A program made the position numbers and the translations under genes. A stretch of DNA of 64,000 bases from Vicia villosa (taxonomy: Eukaryota; Streptophyta; Magnoliopsida; Fabales; Fabaceae): contig NC_081184.1 in the NCBI RefSeq assembly GCF_029867415.1, forward strand, positions 107,493,692 through 107,557,691, in the 5' to 3' direction. Positions 34,173 through 44,462 of this stretch are shown in pieces (the first letter of the stretch is position 1; the number at the start of each line of letters is the position of its first letter). The notes beneath the pieces are model-generated. The model did not search any database. It saw only the letters and a list, made by a program, of their open reading frames with translations, and was not told the DNA's origin.

Positions 34173-34886
34173 TATATTCGATAAAAGAGGGGTTACCTTA
34201 AAAGTTTAGGATTCGCTTAAATGTTTTCTATTGTTTGTTTTGCTTGCTTTACTTTTGCAGGGCTGTTTTGGGTATTCTGCTGTGTGAAAGGTCCTACACC
34301 CGGATCTAGTGTACCTTAAGTATGTGGCATGAGACCAGGGAGGCTGTACGACATGTATCGTTACGGTTGAACTGGTGGCCACCGTTAGTGCGACGCTTTG
34401 GTTTGTCCTGATGGCCCTTGAATTTGATCGAGGAGACATTTGGCTACCGCGTGGTGTCATGAGCACTAATTCGCCCTTAGAACCTTAGTCAAACTTGACT
34501 TTGGCTTATAAGAAGTAGCGAGATGGCTGGCTTCGGATTCCTGACTGAAGCCGGTTGATACTCGATGCTACACTCATTGAGATTGGACTCAAGGGATGCT
34601 TTTGGCTGGCCGATTGAGTGCTATGTTGAGACAATGCCCACGAGAAAGATCAGGGATATGAGCACCATAGAACCTGGTTACTTTTTAGGACAGGTTGAAC
34701 CAACTAAACGAAAGGAAGAAGGGTATATACCTATGAACTTCATGCAAGCCTACCCTTAAGGCAATTGTGTGACTTGTTTGTGTTTGTTAATTACTTGGCA
34801 TCATAACATCATAACATCATGACATATCATATCCACTAACAAATTTCAAGGACCGAGAAATTTATATTTACACTGTTTTGTAGGAC

Positions 34887-36230
34887 ATGGCTTTTTCTAC
34901 CAGAGATTATGTACGACTCAACTTTGTAGGGATACCTTCTGAACTTAAGGAGCTCGCCTTGGAAGTCCCTGGAGACTCTAAGTTTGCTGAAAGACATGGT
35001 TATCTTCTTCGACTGGTCACCTCTCAATTTGAAGAAGATATGATGAGAGTCTTATGCCAATTCTTTGATCCCGAACATCATTGCTTCACTTTTCCGGATT
35101 ATCAGTTGGTACCTACTTTGGAGGAGTTCTCAAACTTACTTGGTGTACCTATATCTAAGCATCTGCCCTTTACTGGATTGGAAAGCACTCCGAAACTCGA
35201 GACTATTGCTGCTGCACTTCACCTAAAGAGATCAGACATCGCCTCCAACTGGGACACCAAGAATGGAGTAGAAGGTCTCTCAGCCAAATTCTTATTTGGA
35301 AAAGCTCGACAATTTCTGAAGGCCATGAGCTACCATGCTTTTGAAGATGTTTTGGCTTTATTAATATATAGTTTGGTTTTGTTTCCTAATCCTGATCAAT
35401 TTATTGATGTGCACGCAATCAAGATTTTTCTGACTCACAACCCCGTGCCTACACTACTTGGAGATATTCTACATTCCCTTCACTCTCGTATCATGAAGAA
35501 GCGAGGGACTCTTATGTGTTGCACACCCTTGCTGGCTAGGTGGTTTATTTCGCACCTTCCACGCTCAATAGTCAGAAACGATCAAAAGATGCAATGGTCT
35601 CGAAGAATCATGTCACTTTCTCACTCAGATATCCGTTGGCACGTTATGTCTCAAGAGTACGTCACTATCATCGATCATTGTGGGAAATTCCCTAATGTGC
35701 CTCTCCTTGGCATTAGAGGAGGAATCACCTACAATCCTTCATTAGCCCTACGACAATTTGGTTATGCTCGAAGGGATGGTCCTCATCACTTGCTCATTGA
35801 AGGGGTTGTTTTCAACTATGAAGAAGATGTTCGTAATCAACGCCAAGAGTTCATACGCGCTTGGAACAAGGTGTACAGGGTGGATAGCAAAAGTTGGGGG
35901 CAAAAGAACTCCCTTCCCTCGGAACCTTATCTTAGATGGGTACGCACTCGCGCTCAACGTTTCGTCATGCCATACCCTTATGTTAGACCTGTGATTGTTG
36001 AACCTGAATGTGAAGAAAAGGTTCCTTTGGTTGTTCTCCATCCAGACATGCCCACTGATCTAGAAGAACTACAAAAGTCATGGGTTCAATTGAAAGAAGA
36101 AAGGGATACTTTTGAGGCTCAATTCCGCGCCAAAGAGAAACAAGTGTTAGAACTCACAAGGCTACTTCAAGCAGAACAGAACGTCAACAACTTCATCGGA
36201 TCAAAGAGGAAGCGTCCATGGGAAGCTTGA
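34887..36230 (+). CDS. Ogre ORF1 (plant-mobile-domain-like protein)
   Basis: Intact 447-residue ORF from an ATG about 715 bp after the primer site. Ogre elements carry an extra ORF upstream of gag, and this position fits. The sequence has PMD/DUF7745-like landmarks: LRLVTSQFEEDMMRVLCQFF, FTFPDYQLVPTLEEFSNLLG, LLIYSLVLFPNPDQFIDVHA and the RNDQKMQWSRRI region. A predicted coiled-coil (LEELQKSWVQLKEERDTFEA) closes the protein. The domain is also found in plant nuclear and transposon proteins, but its role in Ogre is unknown. No catalytic motif is visible. The frame is clean, in line with the recent insertion. Confidence 0.8.
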   Translation: MAFSTRDYVRLNFVGIPSELKELALEVPGDSKFAERHGYLLRLVTSQFEEDMMRVLCQFFDPEHHCFTFPDYQLVPTLEEFSNLLGVPISKHLPFTGLESTPKLETIAAALHLKRSDIASNWDTKNGVEGLSAKFLFGKARQFLKAMSYHAFEDVLALLIYSLVLFPNPDQFIDVHAIKIFLTHNPVPTLLGDILHSLHSRIMKKRGTLMCCTPLLARWFISHLPRSIVRNDQKMQWSRRIMSLSHSDIRWHVMSQEYVTIIDHCGKFPNVPLLGIRGGITYNPSLALRQFGYARRDGPHHLLIEGVVFNYEEDVRNQRQEFIRAWNKVYRVDSKSWGQKNSLPSEPYLRWVRTRAQRFVMPYPYVRPVIVEPECEEKVPLVVLHPDMPTDLEELQKSWVQLKEERDTFEAQFRAKEKQVLELTRLLQAEQNVNNFIGSKRKRPWEA

Positions 36231-36506
36231 AGAAATTCTAGTTTATTGTTATTATTATTCCTAGTTGTTTACATATTTACTTTTGTAAACCAAAATGGCA
36301 AAGAACCATAAACTAAAGTACAATTTAATTATTATTATTATTATTATTAACAAAGCTTGTTCTTTCTTTCTTGTTTAAAGTGAATTTAAATTTTAAAGTC
36401 CTTGAAAACATTGCATATGCATAATCATATCATTCATAAACATCGCATCACAGGTTTCATAAAATCAAATGCCTCATCTTTGTTGCTGTTTATTTCAGTA
36501 AGAAAG

Positions 36507-37694
36507 ATGAATCTCGAACAATCTGTCAAAAATCTTCAGGCTCAGAATAGCCAGTTCCAAAAAGTGATCTTTCACTTGGCCAAGGGGCAAGAAGAATTGA
36601 AGGCACTTCTGATCGAGAAGGAGAAGAATCAATATAAGTATCAAGGTGGTCAAGATAATCGGAGATCCAAGCCTAAGCGGTCATTTACTCCATTACATAT
36701 GCCGCTGTCTCAAGCTCTGCAACAACTGCTCAGTCAGAACTTGATAACTCTATTGCCTCCATATTCACTTCCCACTAATCCCGCTCCTGGGTACAAGTAC
36801 CAGGCAAGATGTGCTTATCACTCAAACAGTCCCGGTCATGATACAGAGGATTGCGGACCATTGAAGCACAGGATCCAAGACCTCATTGATTGCAAGATCA
36901 TTGACTTCAATTCACCTAAGAAACCTCATATGGCCAGTACTGAGTACAATCGGAAAGGTCACAATGAACCCAACCAATCTGTGGGGACAATTCTGACCTT
37001 TACACCAGTTCCACAACAAGGACACAAGTCAGATACATCCAAGCGCCAATTCGCAAAGATCAATATGACTCTGGCCGAAGCGTTGCAACAATTGCTGAAG
37101 AAAGGGCTAATCACTTTGAAGGACCCTCCGAGGAATCCTAGTACTTCCTCTTCACGTTATAATCCTAATGCAAGGTGTGCGTATCACTCTGATAGTCCTG
37201 GACATGACACTAATAACTGCTGGACACTGAAGAATAAGATCCAAGACTTAATCGATGACAAGACCATTAACTGCCACTCTCCCGAGAAACCTCACACTAT
37301 GTACGACCAGAAAGATCATGATGAACATAACCAATCTATGGGGACAGTTCTGACCTCTACACTAGCGCCGCAACAAAGACGCAAGTCAGATACATCTAAA
37401 CGTCAGTTTACAAAGATCAACATGTCACTGGCTCAGGCATTACAACATTTGCTGAGAGAGAACTTGATTACTTTAAGGGATCCTCCTGTAAAGCCTAACA
37501 CTTCCGCCCCTAACTACAAGCCCAATGCGAGGTGCGCATATCACTCCAATAGCCCTGGGCATGATACGAATGACTGTTGGCCATTGAAGAACAAGATCCA
37601 AGACATGATTGATGCTGGTGAAATTGAATTCTATCATCCCAAGACTCCTGTGGTGATCACCGCTCCTATGCCTAATCACGACAAGACTGATTAA
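36507..37694 (+). CDS. Reduced Ogre gag with triplicated zinc-knuckle cassette
   Basis: 395 residues from the first ATG (36507); the frame is open further upstream but only through TTG. A TTTCAG (36493-36498) just before it could be a splice acceptor. The N-terminus (NLEQSVKNLQAQNSQFQKVI) is a short coiled coil typical of Ogre/Tat gag. Then three tandem cassettes of about 120 residues each contain M-x-L-x-x-A-L-Q-x-L-L and a zinc-binding CAYHSxSPGHDTxxC, with the first Cys at residues 102, 224 and 343. The retrotransposon capsid domain normally between these parts is missing, and no protease follows. The protein may bind element RNA but should not assemble a particle alone. Confidence 0.78.
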   Translation: MNLEQSVKNLQAQNSQFQKVIFHLAKGQEELKALLIEKEKNQYKYQGGQDNRRSKPKRSFTPLHMPLSQALQQLLSQNLITLLPPYSLPTNPAPGYKYQARCAYHSNSPGHDTEDCGPLKHRIQDLIDCKIIDFNSPKKPHMASTEYNRKGHNEPNQSVGTILTFTPVPQQGHKSDTSKRQFAKINMTLAEALQQLLKKGLITLKDPPRNPSTSSSRYNPNARCAYHSDSPGHDTNNCWTLKNKIQDLIDDKTINCHSPEKPHTMYDQKDHDEHNQSMGTVLTSTLAPQQRRKSDTSKRQFTKINMSLAQALQHLLRENLITLRDPPVKPNTSAPNYKPNARCAYHSNSPGHDTNDCWPLKNKIQDMIDAGEIEFYHPKTPVVITAPMPNHDKTD

Positions 37695-39825
37695 TGTCTA
37701 GAAGGATGAACTTTTTAGATCATTAGATTTACTTTCATTTGCAATTTCTATTCTGTTTATTTAAACATTCGAATTATGATAGACATTATCTGTTTTAATA
37801 ATCATCATCAGTGCATTGCATATGTTTGTCTTGAAAAAATTATTTCGCTATCACTCATCTAAACTGCATCTTTACTTTGCATATGTTTTATGATACTCAA
37901 CTCCTGCTAAAGCTGTATACCTTTTGAGGGAGGATGACGAAAACGATACCGCAACCTTATACAGTATGCTTTTGAACAGACTATGCTGACGATGTACAGG
38001 CATTGTTTCAATTCCTAAACAGCGGAGATATAAGGATGTTAATCCCTCGTCAACCCCTTTGAGCCTAAGGAGTAGAAGTTTTCTTTCTTGAACAAATTAA
38101 AACCCTTGATCATAACCTGGGGCAGGGTAGTTCTCAGTTAGTTTGGCTGTGCATTCTATTTTAAGAGAATCATTCAATACACCTTTCGACAAAGGTTTCA
38201 ATCACAAGCGTTCATCCGCACACATCAAAGAAGTGTTGGAAATGTCAATCAAAAGCCAATGATGGTTCATCAATCATTAAGCGAGGCAGTCAATATCTTT
38301 CGAAAAGAAAAAAATGAAAAAACATATATACAAAGTCTGCTAAGTCAAAAATCAAAAGATGACTTAGGCAAAAATCAAGGCATCCCGCTGACTGTAAGCT
38401 CAAAATAGACAGTTCAGGCAAAAGTTAGGGATATCAAAAAAAAAAAAAGATGAAAAAAGAAAAGTCAATAAATTCCTGAACAACACAATGTTGTGACTAC
38501 CGAAAGAAGTGACTGCCATCTCAAAAGTTCTCTTTGTTTGCGAACCATCAACATTATCAAAGGTACAAATCTAAAAGTCTCTTGGAACCTGAATGCATAA
38601 GTTGAATTAACTGAGCTTAAGACTGAAGATCATCACGAAGAGGGGTGGGTACAATCAAATTTTGAGCCTTTATCCTTTGTTTCTTAAAACCGTGAACCAA
38701 GCCACGTTACAACCCTTGAAAGTCCTAACTGAAGCATGGTTAATTCGAAAGCATACTGTCACGACAAAGGTATCCTGACTCCTTAAGGTTTACCACAAAT
38801 GCCGAGTTGATATCACGTTTTTACAAACATCACATTGTTACAAATATCATGTTTTTACAAATATCACGCCTTTACATCTCTTGTTTTAACGTTTTTCAAA
38901 CACTCAAGACAAACGTATGCATTGCATCTCATGAATTCATTATTAAACATATTTTGCTACATAATTTCGAATGTTAGTATCAGGAATAATTTGCACATGG
39001 TACAACTAATGACTAAAAGTTATCCCGACAGACAAAATCACTTCAGAAGCAATGTCTCTTATGTGTACAAGGGGGCATGGCACGTTTTGCCCAATCAATC
39101 TGGGGCAATCAAGTCAAGATTCCAACAATCTCTCAAAAGCCAAACAGTCAGGGGCATCATCCTAAGTTTACGATTACTAGGGGCATGTCGCCTACAATAT
39201 ACACTTCATAAAGTCCTCGCGAGGTGAATCTCTAGCGGGGGAAAATCTATGAAAGTCCAGTTCGACATCTTGATCAATACTTAGTGGTGTGTCCTAATCA
39301 AATCCAGGAATGGTAGTTACTATAATACTAGGGGCAACTTTCACCCATGTCTCCCCACAGAGCCGGGTTCACAAGATCATATCCCCACAGAGTAATCATT
39401 AAGAAGATATCTTCAAACGCTCCCGATAGAGACATGACTGCCCAACAGAGTTTACATCTTCAACACTGTCGCTCTCCTCCAGCATGATTTATCAATATCT
39501 TTATCACCAATAAGGGAACATCAAGTCACTGATCATCTCCAAGCAGAAATCATAAATTCCCAGCTGAGCATCTTCAAGACAAGATCAGACAGTACAATTA
39601 CAAGGACATAAAGATCTACATAAATCATATTCACACATCATATGTCATAAACATGTTCATACATTGCATACATTACCTCACAATGAACTCATACATAACA
39701 TGCAAAAGCTCTCATTTATTTTGAGGGATTCATTACATAACCCACGCATCATGACATTGCATAAATTTAACTTTATCTTTTGCAGAATACAGGTACAAAC
39801 AAACGAACGAAAACTCCAACTTCCC
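37695..39825 (+). other. Element B non-coding internal region
   Basis: No gene. It sits where protease, RT and integrase would lie in a full Ogre, or represents an expanded 3' untranslated region. It holds AACCAAGCCACG (38695-38706), part of a longer motif shared with the outer Gypsy element at 52689. A few short purine runs and a frame of 130 codons (38835-39227) have no recognisable domain. Confidence 0.7.
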
Positions 39826-40330
39826 AAGATCTAATTCATCTACCACGAACGGTGATGACACGATCATTTCCAAGATCTAATTCATTTACCACGAACGGTA
39901 ATGACACGATCACTTTCAAAGTCTAATTCAGCTACTACGAACGGTACTGACACGACAGAAGATCTAATTCAGATACTACGAACGGTACTGACACGATCAA
40001 ATTTCAGAGGTCTAATTCTATCATCACGAACGGTGTAGACACGATCACTGACGTCCACGGTCTAATTCAGCTACTACGAACAGTACTGACACGACAAAAG
40101 ATCTAATTCGGTTACTACGAACGGTACTGACACGGTCAACTCTTAGAGATCTAATTCTATCATCACGAACGGTGTAGACACGATCACTGACGTCCACAGT
40201 CTAATTCAGTTACTACGAACGGTGCTGACACGACAAGAGAGTCTAATTCTATCATCACGAACGATGTAGACACGATTATCTCTCCAAAAGATCTAATTCA
40301 TTTACTACGAACGGTAATGACACGATCAAC
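39826..40330 (+). repeat. 11-unit tandem array of element B (about 46 bp)
   Basis: Eleven units of 41-51 bp each contain TCTAATTC, then ACGAACGGT, then GACACGA. Some alternate between CTACTACGAACGGTACTGACACGA-like and ATCATCACGAACGGTGTAGACACGA-like versions, suggesting higher-order repeats. The array ends about 180 bp before the purine tract, the same place as the arrays in element A. Confidence 0.92.
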
Positions 40331-40510
40331 GCGCAAATGACATTTCTCAAACTTCAACTACCGGATGGCATCTTTAAGCCCATCTCCGACAAAAGTCCCT
40401 ACTTCAACTAGGGCAAATTTCTTGGTATTCTAGTGTTCAATCACCTTCAACCTTCAGATACCGACTGGCACACAAACCACTCTACATCTTTAGGTTTAAG
40501 ATAATTGAAC

Positions 40511-40519
40511 AGGGGCAGC
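40511..40519 (+). other. Polypurine tract of element B
   Basis: AGGGGCAGC directly precedes the 3' LTR. Element A has the same GGGGCAGC before its LTR (3211-3218). Confidence 0.7.
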
Positions 40520-43500
40520 TGTCATACCCCAAAATTTGCCCATACTCTTCTCCTGCACAAGACCGAATCAAAACACAATGCTCCTAAAACACACTCCCCT
40601 ATACAAGGCTCTGAACTAGGGTTTAGGTCAGTCAAAAGGAAATCATTGAATCAATGGCTCGAGGTGGCTCCATAGGGTCACCAACATCCCAAAGAATCTC
40701 TATGCAAAGTTTCAAGTCAAACAGAGCAAATTGGGTCCCTCAAATCCTGATTAGGTCAACAGTCAACCCTCAAGGGCAAAACAGTCATTTCAAGTCAAAA
40801 TACAGTCAAAACTCAAGATATTTGGTCAACAACATCCTCATAACCCTAAAACCGTCATTTGATCAAGGGTTGATCATGATGATGCAAGGAAAGATCAGAA
40901 AAGTCAAAAGGCAAAAGTTACTATTTTGGGCATGAACTGAAAAAGTCAACCAAACGTTGAAAATTCGCCAAATATTCATACTTCATCAGAAAAATTCCCA
41001 CCAAAGCTCATTTTGAAGGGAATTCACTCCTCTATCCAATGGTCCAAGAATCAAAGCTCACAGGTCAAGGGTTTAAGAATTATGGCCTCATACATTATAG
41101 GTCCTTCTCAAAAGTCAACAAAAAGACACTTTCTTCAAAAGGTCATAAAATGAGAATGAAAAATGATTTTGACATGGAACCAAAGACATTGGTTAGAGGA
41201 CTCTCTAAGGTTTCCAAAAAGTCCAAGAACACCTCCATACCTCAAAAATTGAGGGAGATACACCTTGTCAAAGATAGGTAATTTTGGAGGGAAAAATGTG
41301 AAGGAATTTGAAAGTTTTTGCTAATGGGCCTATACTTTTAGGATCCAAACTTGTTCCTTATGCTATCAAGGGCCCATAAATCATTTTCCACGAATTTATG
41401 TGATTTTAATTAATTTTATAAGAATTTTATTCACTTAAAATTCAATGAAATTAAGGAAAATTTGAAAGATTTGGAAGGAAATTTGTTTTAAATCAAATCC
41501 AATCTACATTTACTCCAAAATTCAATCAAATTTCGTGCATTATATGATTGGAACAAGAGTGACTCAATTAAGGCAGAAATAGAAAGATTTCATGGCATAT
41601 TTCCAATCAAATTTTCCAATATGCAAATCAATGATTCAAGGAAGATTTGATTAATTTCTCTTGCCCTAAACCTTCACATATATATATACAAGCTATTCAG
41701 ACCCTAAGGGAACAAGGTTTTGCAGCACAAGATACCCAATCCCGAGTTCAAAATTCATCAAGAATCTCAAGAACGAATTTGCAACACAGGCCAATTCAAG
41801 GCGTTCTAACTATTCTAAAAGGTTCCTCTAGGATCATTGAAGGATTCTCCATCGTTCTCCAAGATCGCAGCCCTCGGAATCGTTGCCAGAAGCTCACGGT
41901 TTGCCGTTATTTTATTAAACTCAATTACATCATTCTATGCATTTTAATTGAATTCTGAATGCATATTCATGTTTATCGTGATGTTCTGATTGATCCTGGA
42001 TGTTTAATTGCATTGTTATGAACGATTGCCTCGGTTTGCCGTATTAGGGTTCTTAGCTTTTTGAATTAGGGCTTTTTGATTGAAGCAAAATTAGTGAAAA
42101 TTAATGATATATTTGGGATCAGGGGACTTGGACGATCCTAATAGGTAGGTCGCGAAACATTTTTTTGTTGTTTTGGTGGTATTCGTAAATGACAGGTATG
42201 GAAGGTGGAGCTTTTACAACGCATCTGCAAATAAGCGCTGTAAAAAACGCGTTTTCAGAAATCCCAGGGATGAAGACGATGACGCGTCGCTCGCTCGTTG
42301 GACCATTCGCGCGCGCGTTTTGAGTTTTGAATGAAGCAGATCCCGTGCTTCTTGGCTTACGTACGCGTGATACACCCTCATCCATCAGCCATCAGATCAT
42401 GCTTCCTCCAGATCCAACGCTCCAGGCAACGCAGGTGCACCATGAACCCACGCGCATGAGCAGCACTGGATCACAAACGATAAGTTCCAATTTTTTTCTT
42501 TTTAATTGCATAACAATTGTTTTTTTTTATTTTTTAATCATATAATTTGTTTTTATATATGCATATATATATCATTTTCGATATTTTCTTTTTCTAATTG
42601 ATAATAAACTATTTATTTTCTTTTATTCTAAACTTCTTTTATACATATATATATTATAATATTTATTTATTTATTATATTTATATATTCTTTTAATTACA
42701 CATTCATTTAATACTTATTATTTTTATTTAATTCATATTTAAGTTTTTAAAGTCATAATTATTCCATTTAAATTTCAAAAATTTCGTAGATACAATTTTG
42801 CGCTCGATTTAATTTTCTGAACCTGATTTAATTAATTAGGTCGCGAGACCAATAATTAATTAAATCAATTCATCATTATACTCGATTTGAATCTCAACCA
42901 GGATTGATAATACACTGATTGGTTTTCTTTTCTGTGTTTCATCAGGGTTAGCAACAGGATTCTCCCGAAGGCGCGCCTTCAACAAACCTCAAAGATAAGT
43001 GTTCTATTCTGTTTAATTTTAATTATACTTAAATTAATTTACTTTTAGGGTTTGCTTTGCCTTCACCTATTTTCTGCCTTGTTTCAGGGTCAATCCTAAA
43101 GGCGCCTAACAACCATATCAGATCAAATTCGAATCAAAGCTAAGTATTCCCTATTTATTCATTATTAGTTTATTTCTCTTTCATTTTATTTACGTTAACC
43201 CTGATTATCTTCGAATTAATAATACACTCACGCCTTGTTCCTTGTCTGTTCTAATGATCAGAGTCAATGTTTCTGATAAACCCTTGCCCTCAACCCTGTC
43301 AGGCAAACACCAAAGCTAAGTACACTCTCTCTGTTTTACCTTTATTTCATTATTTTATTTTTCTTAATTAATGAAGTCTGCCCTCGAACCGATTATGCAC
43401 TCACCTTCAATTTTCTGTTTCTTCTTTTTTGTCAGGTTTATCAATTGTCAAAGCTACGTTACTGGTAACCCTGTCTTAATATTTTCTCTGTTTTATTATT

Positions 43501-44462
43501 ACTTGTGTCAACCCCGATAAGGGATCCGCTGGTTACAATTCCCCTCTCCTCCGCTGGTTTCATTTTCCCCTTCCCTTTATTGCTTTATATACTGCGTGGT
43601 TAGTAATTTAGGGAGTGCAAATCGTTAATTGAATTAGAATAACTAATTAAAAGATAAATATCTGAATTGAATCACGTGATTGGTGCACACACGCACGCTT
43701 TTTGGGTAACCCTCTCTGTTGCCTGTTGCCTTGTTGCCTGTTGCCTTGTTGCCTTTTGCCTTTGTGTTTTTTGCAGAATAAGCCACGCCTCTCGAATTCG
43801 AGGATACCTCAGCCATGTTGCCTCGATAAAAAGGTCACGACCCTAATGATGCTGCCTTCGATACACAAATGACCTCGACCCTCGGATGTTGCATACGGAA
43901 AAAGGCTGAGGTATCTTCTGGTTGCCTACGAAAAGGCTTATTCTGATCCTTACCTTAGACTACCTGCCCTCCTATGGCATGGGACAGTCTTATGGCAAAG
44001 GATGCTTCGATGACCCTTCAACCTCCAAACGAAAGGCTTCCTGCCCTCTTATGGCAAGGATAGACCCTTTCATTCTGAAAGGCAAAAAGAGACCTATCAT
44101 CTGAGTTTAAGGTAATTGCCCCTAATTGCCTTGCAATGCTCAAACCTTTTTATTATATTCTTTTTCATAATTTTTCAAAAGGGCAACGCTTATTCACAAG
44201 CTAAAGTCCCTATCTTTTTCATCTACTTTTTCTGAAACGAGCAAGCAAAGCAATTAAGAGCCCATGGAAAACCATGGATGCAAAGGGTGCCTTACACCTT
44301 CCCTTTGCATAAATTACCCCCCGAACTTAGATTTCTTTAAAAAGGTTTTTTTTCTGTTTCTTTTTGCCTTTCTGATTTAGTTTGGATAAAATAAAAGTCG
44401 GTGGCGACTCTTGCTTAACCGCGACATTTCGATCGATTAAAAAGTCAGTTCACCGTATTACA
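40520..44462 (+). repeat. 3' LTR of element B (3943 bp)
   Basis: Collinear with 30207-34150 throughout and followed by TCATC at 44463-44467. TATA candidate at about 41678-41688, hairpin at 44278-44310, TGGCGACTCT at 44402-44411. Confidence 0.97.

Larger units (their letters stand above)
30207..44462 (+). mobile_element. Non-autonomous Ogre-type element B (pol-less)
   Basis: A 14,256-bp element with LTRs of 3944 and 3943 bp that look almost identical: I see one substitution (31256 versus 41569) and a T-run length change. It has a TCATC target duplication (30202-30206, 44463-44467) in LINE ORF2. Internal order is primer site, an ORF1 with a plant-mobile-domain-like region, a reduced gag with three zinc-knuckle cassettes, 2.1 kb of non-coding DNA, an 11-unit array, and a purine tract. 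Capsid, protease, RT, RNase H and integrase are missing. Near-identical LTRs mean a very recent insertion, which must have used enzymes from an autonomous relative. Confidence 0.93.

Noticed and set aside
34887..37694. Captured host genes inside element B.
   Set aside because: Position and landmarks match the usual Ogre ORF1 and gag N- and C-terminal parts, so they are element genes.
39826..40330. CRISPR-like array of regularly spaced repeats.
   Set aside because: Units are contiguous variants of one sequence with no unique spacers, and the context is a plant retrotransposon.
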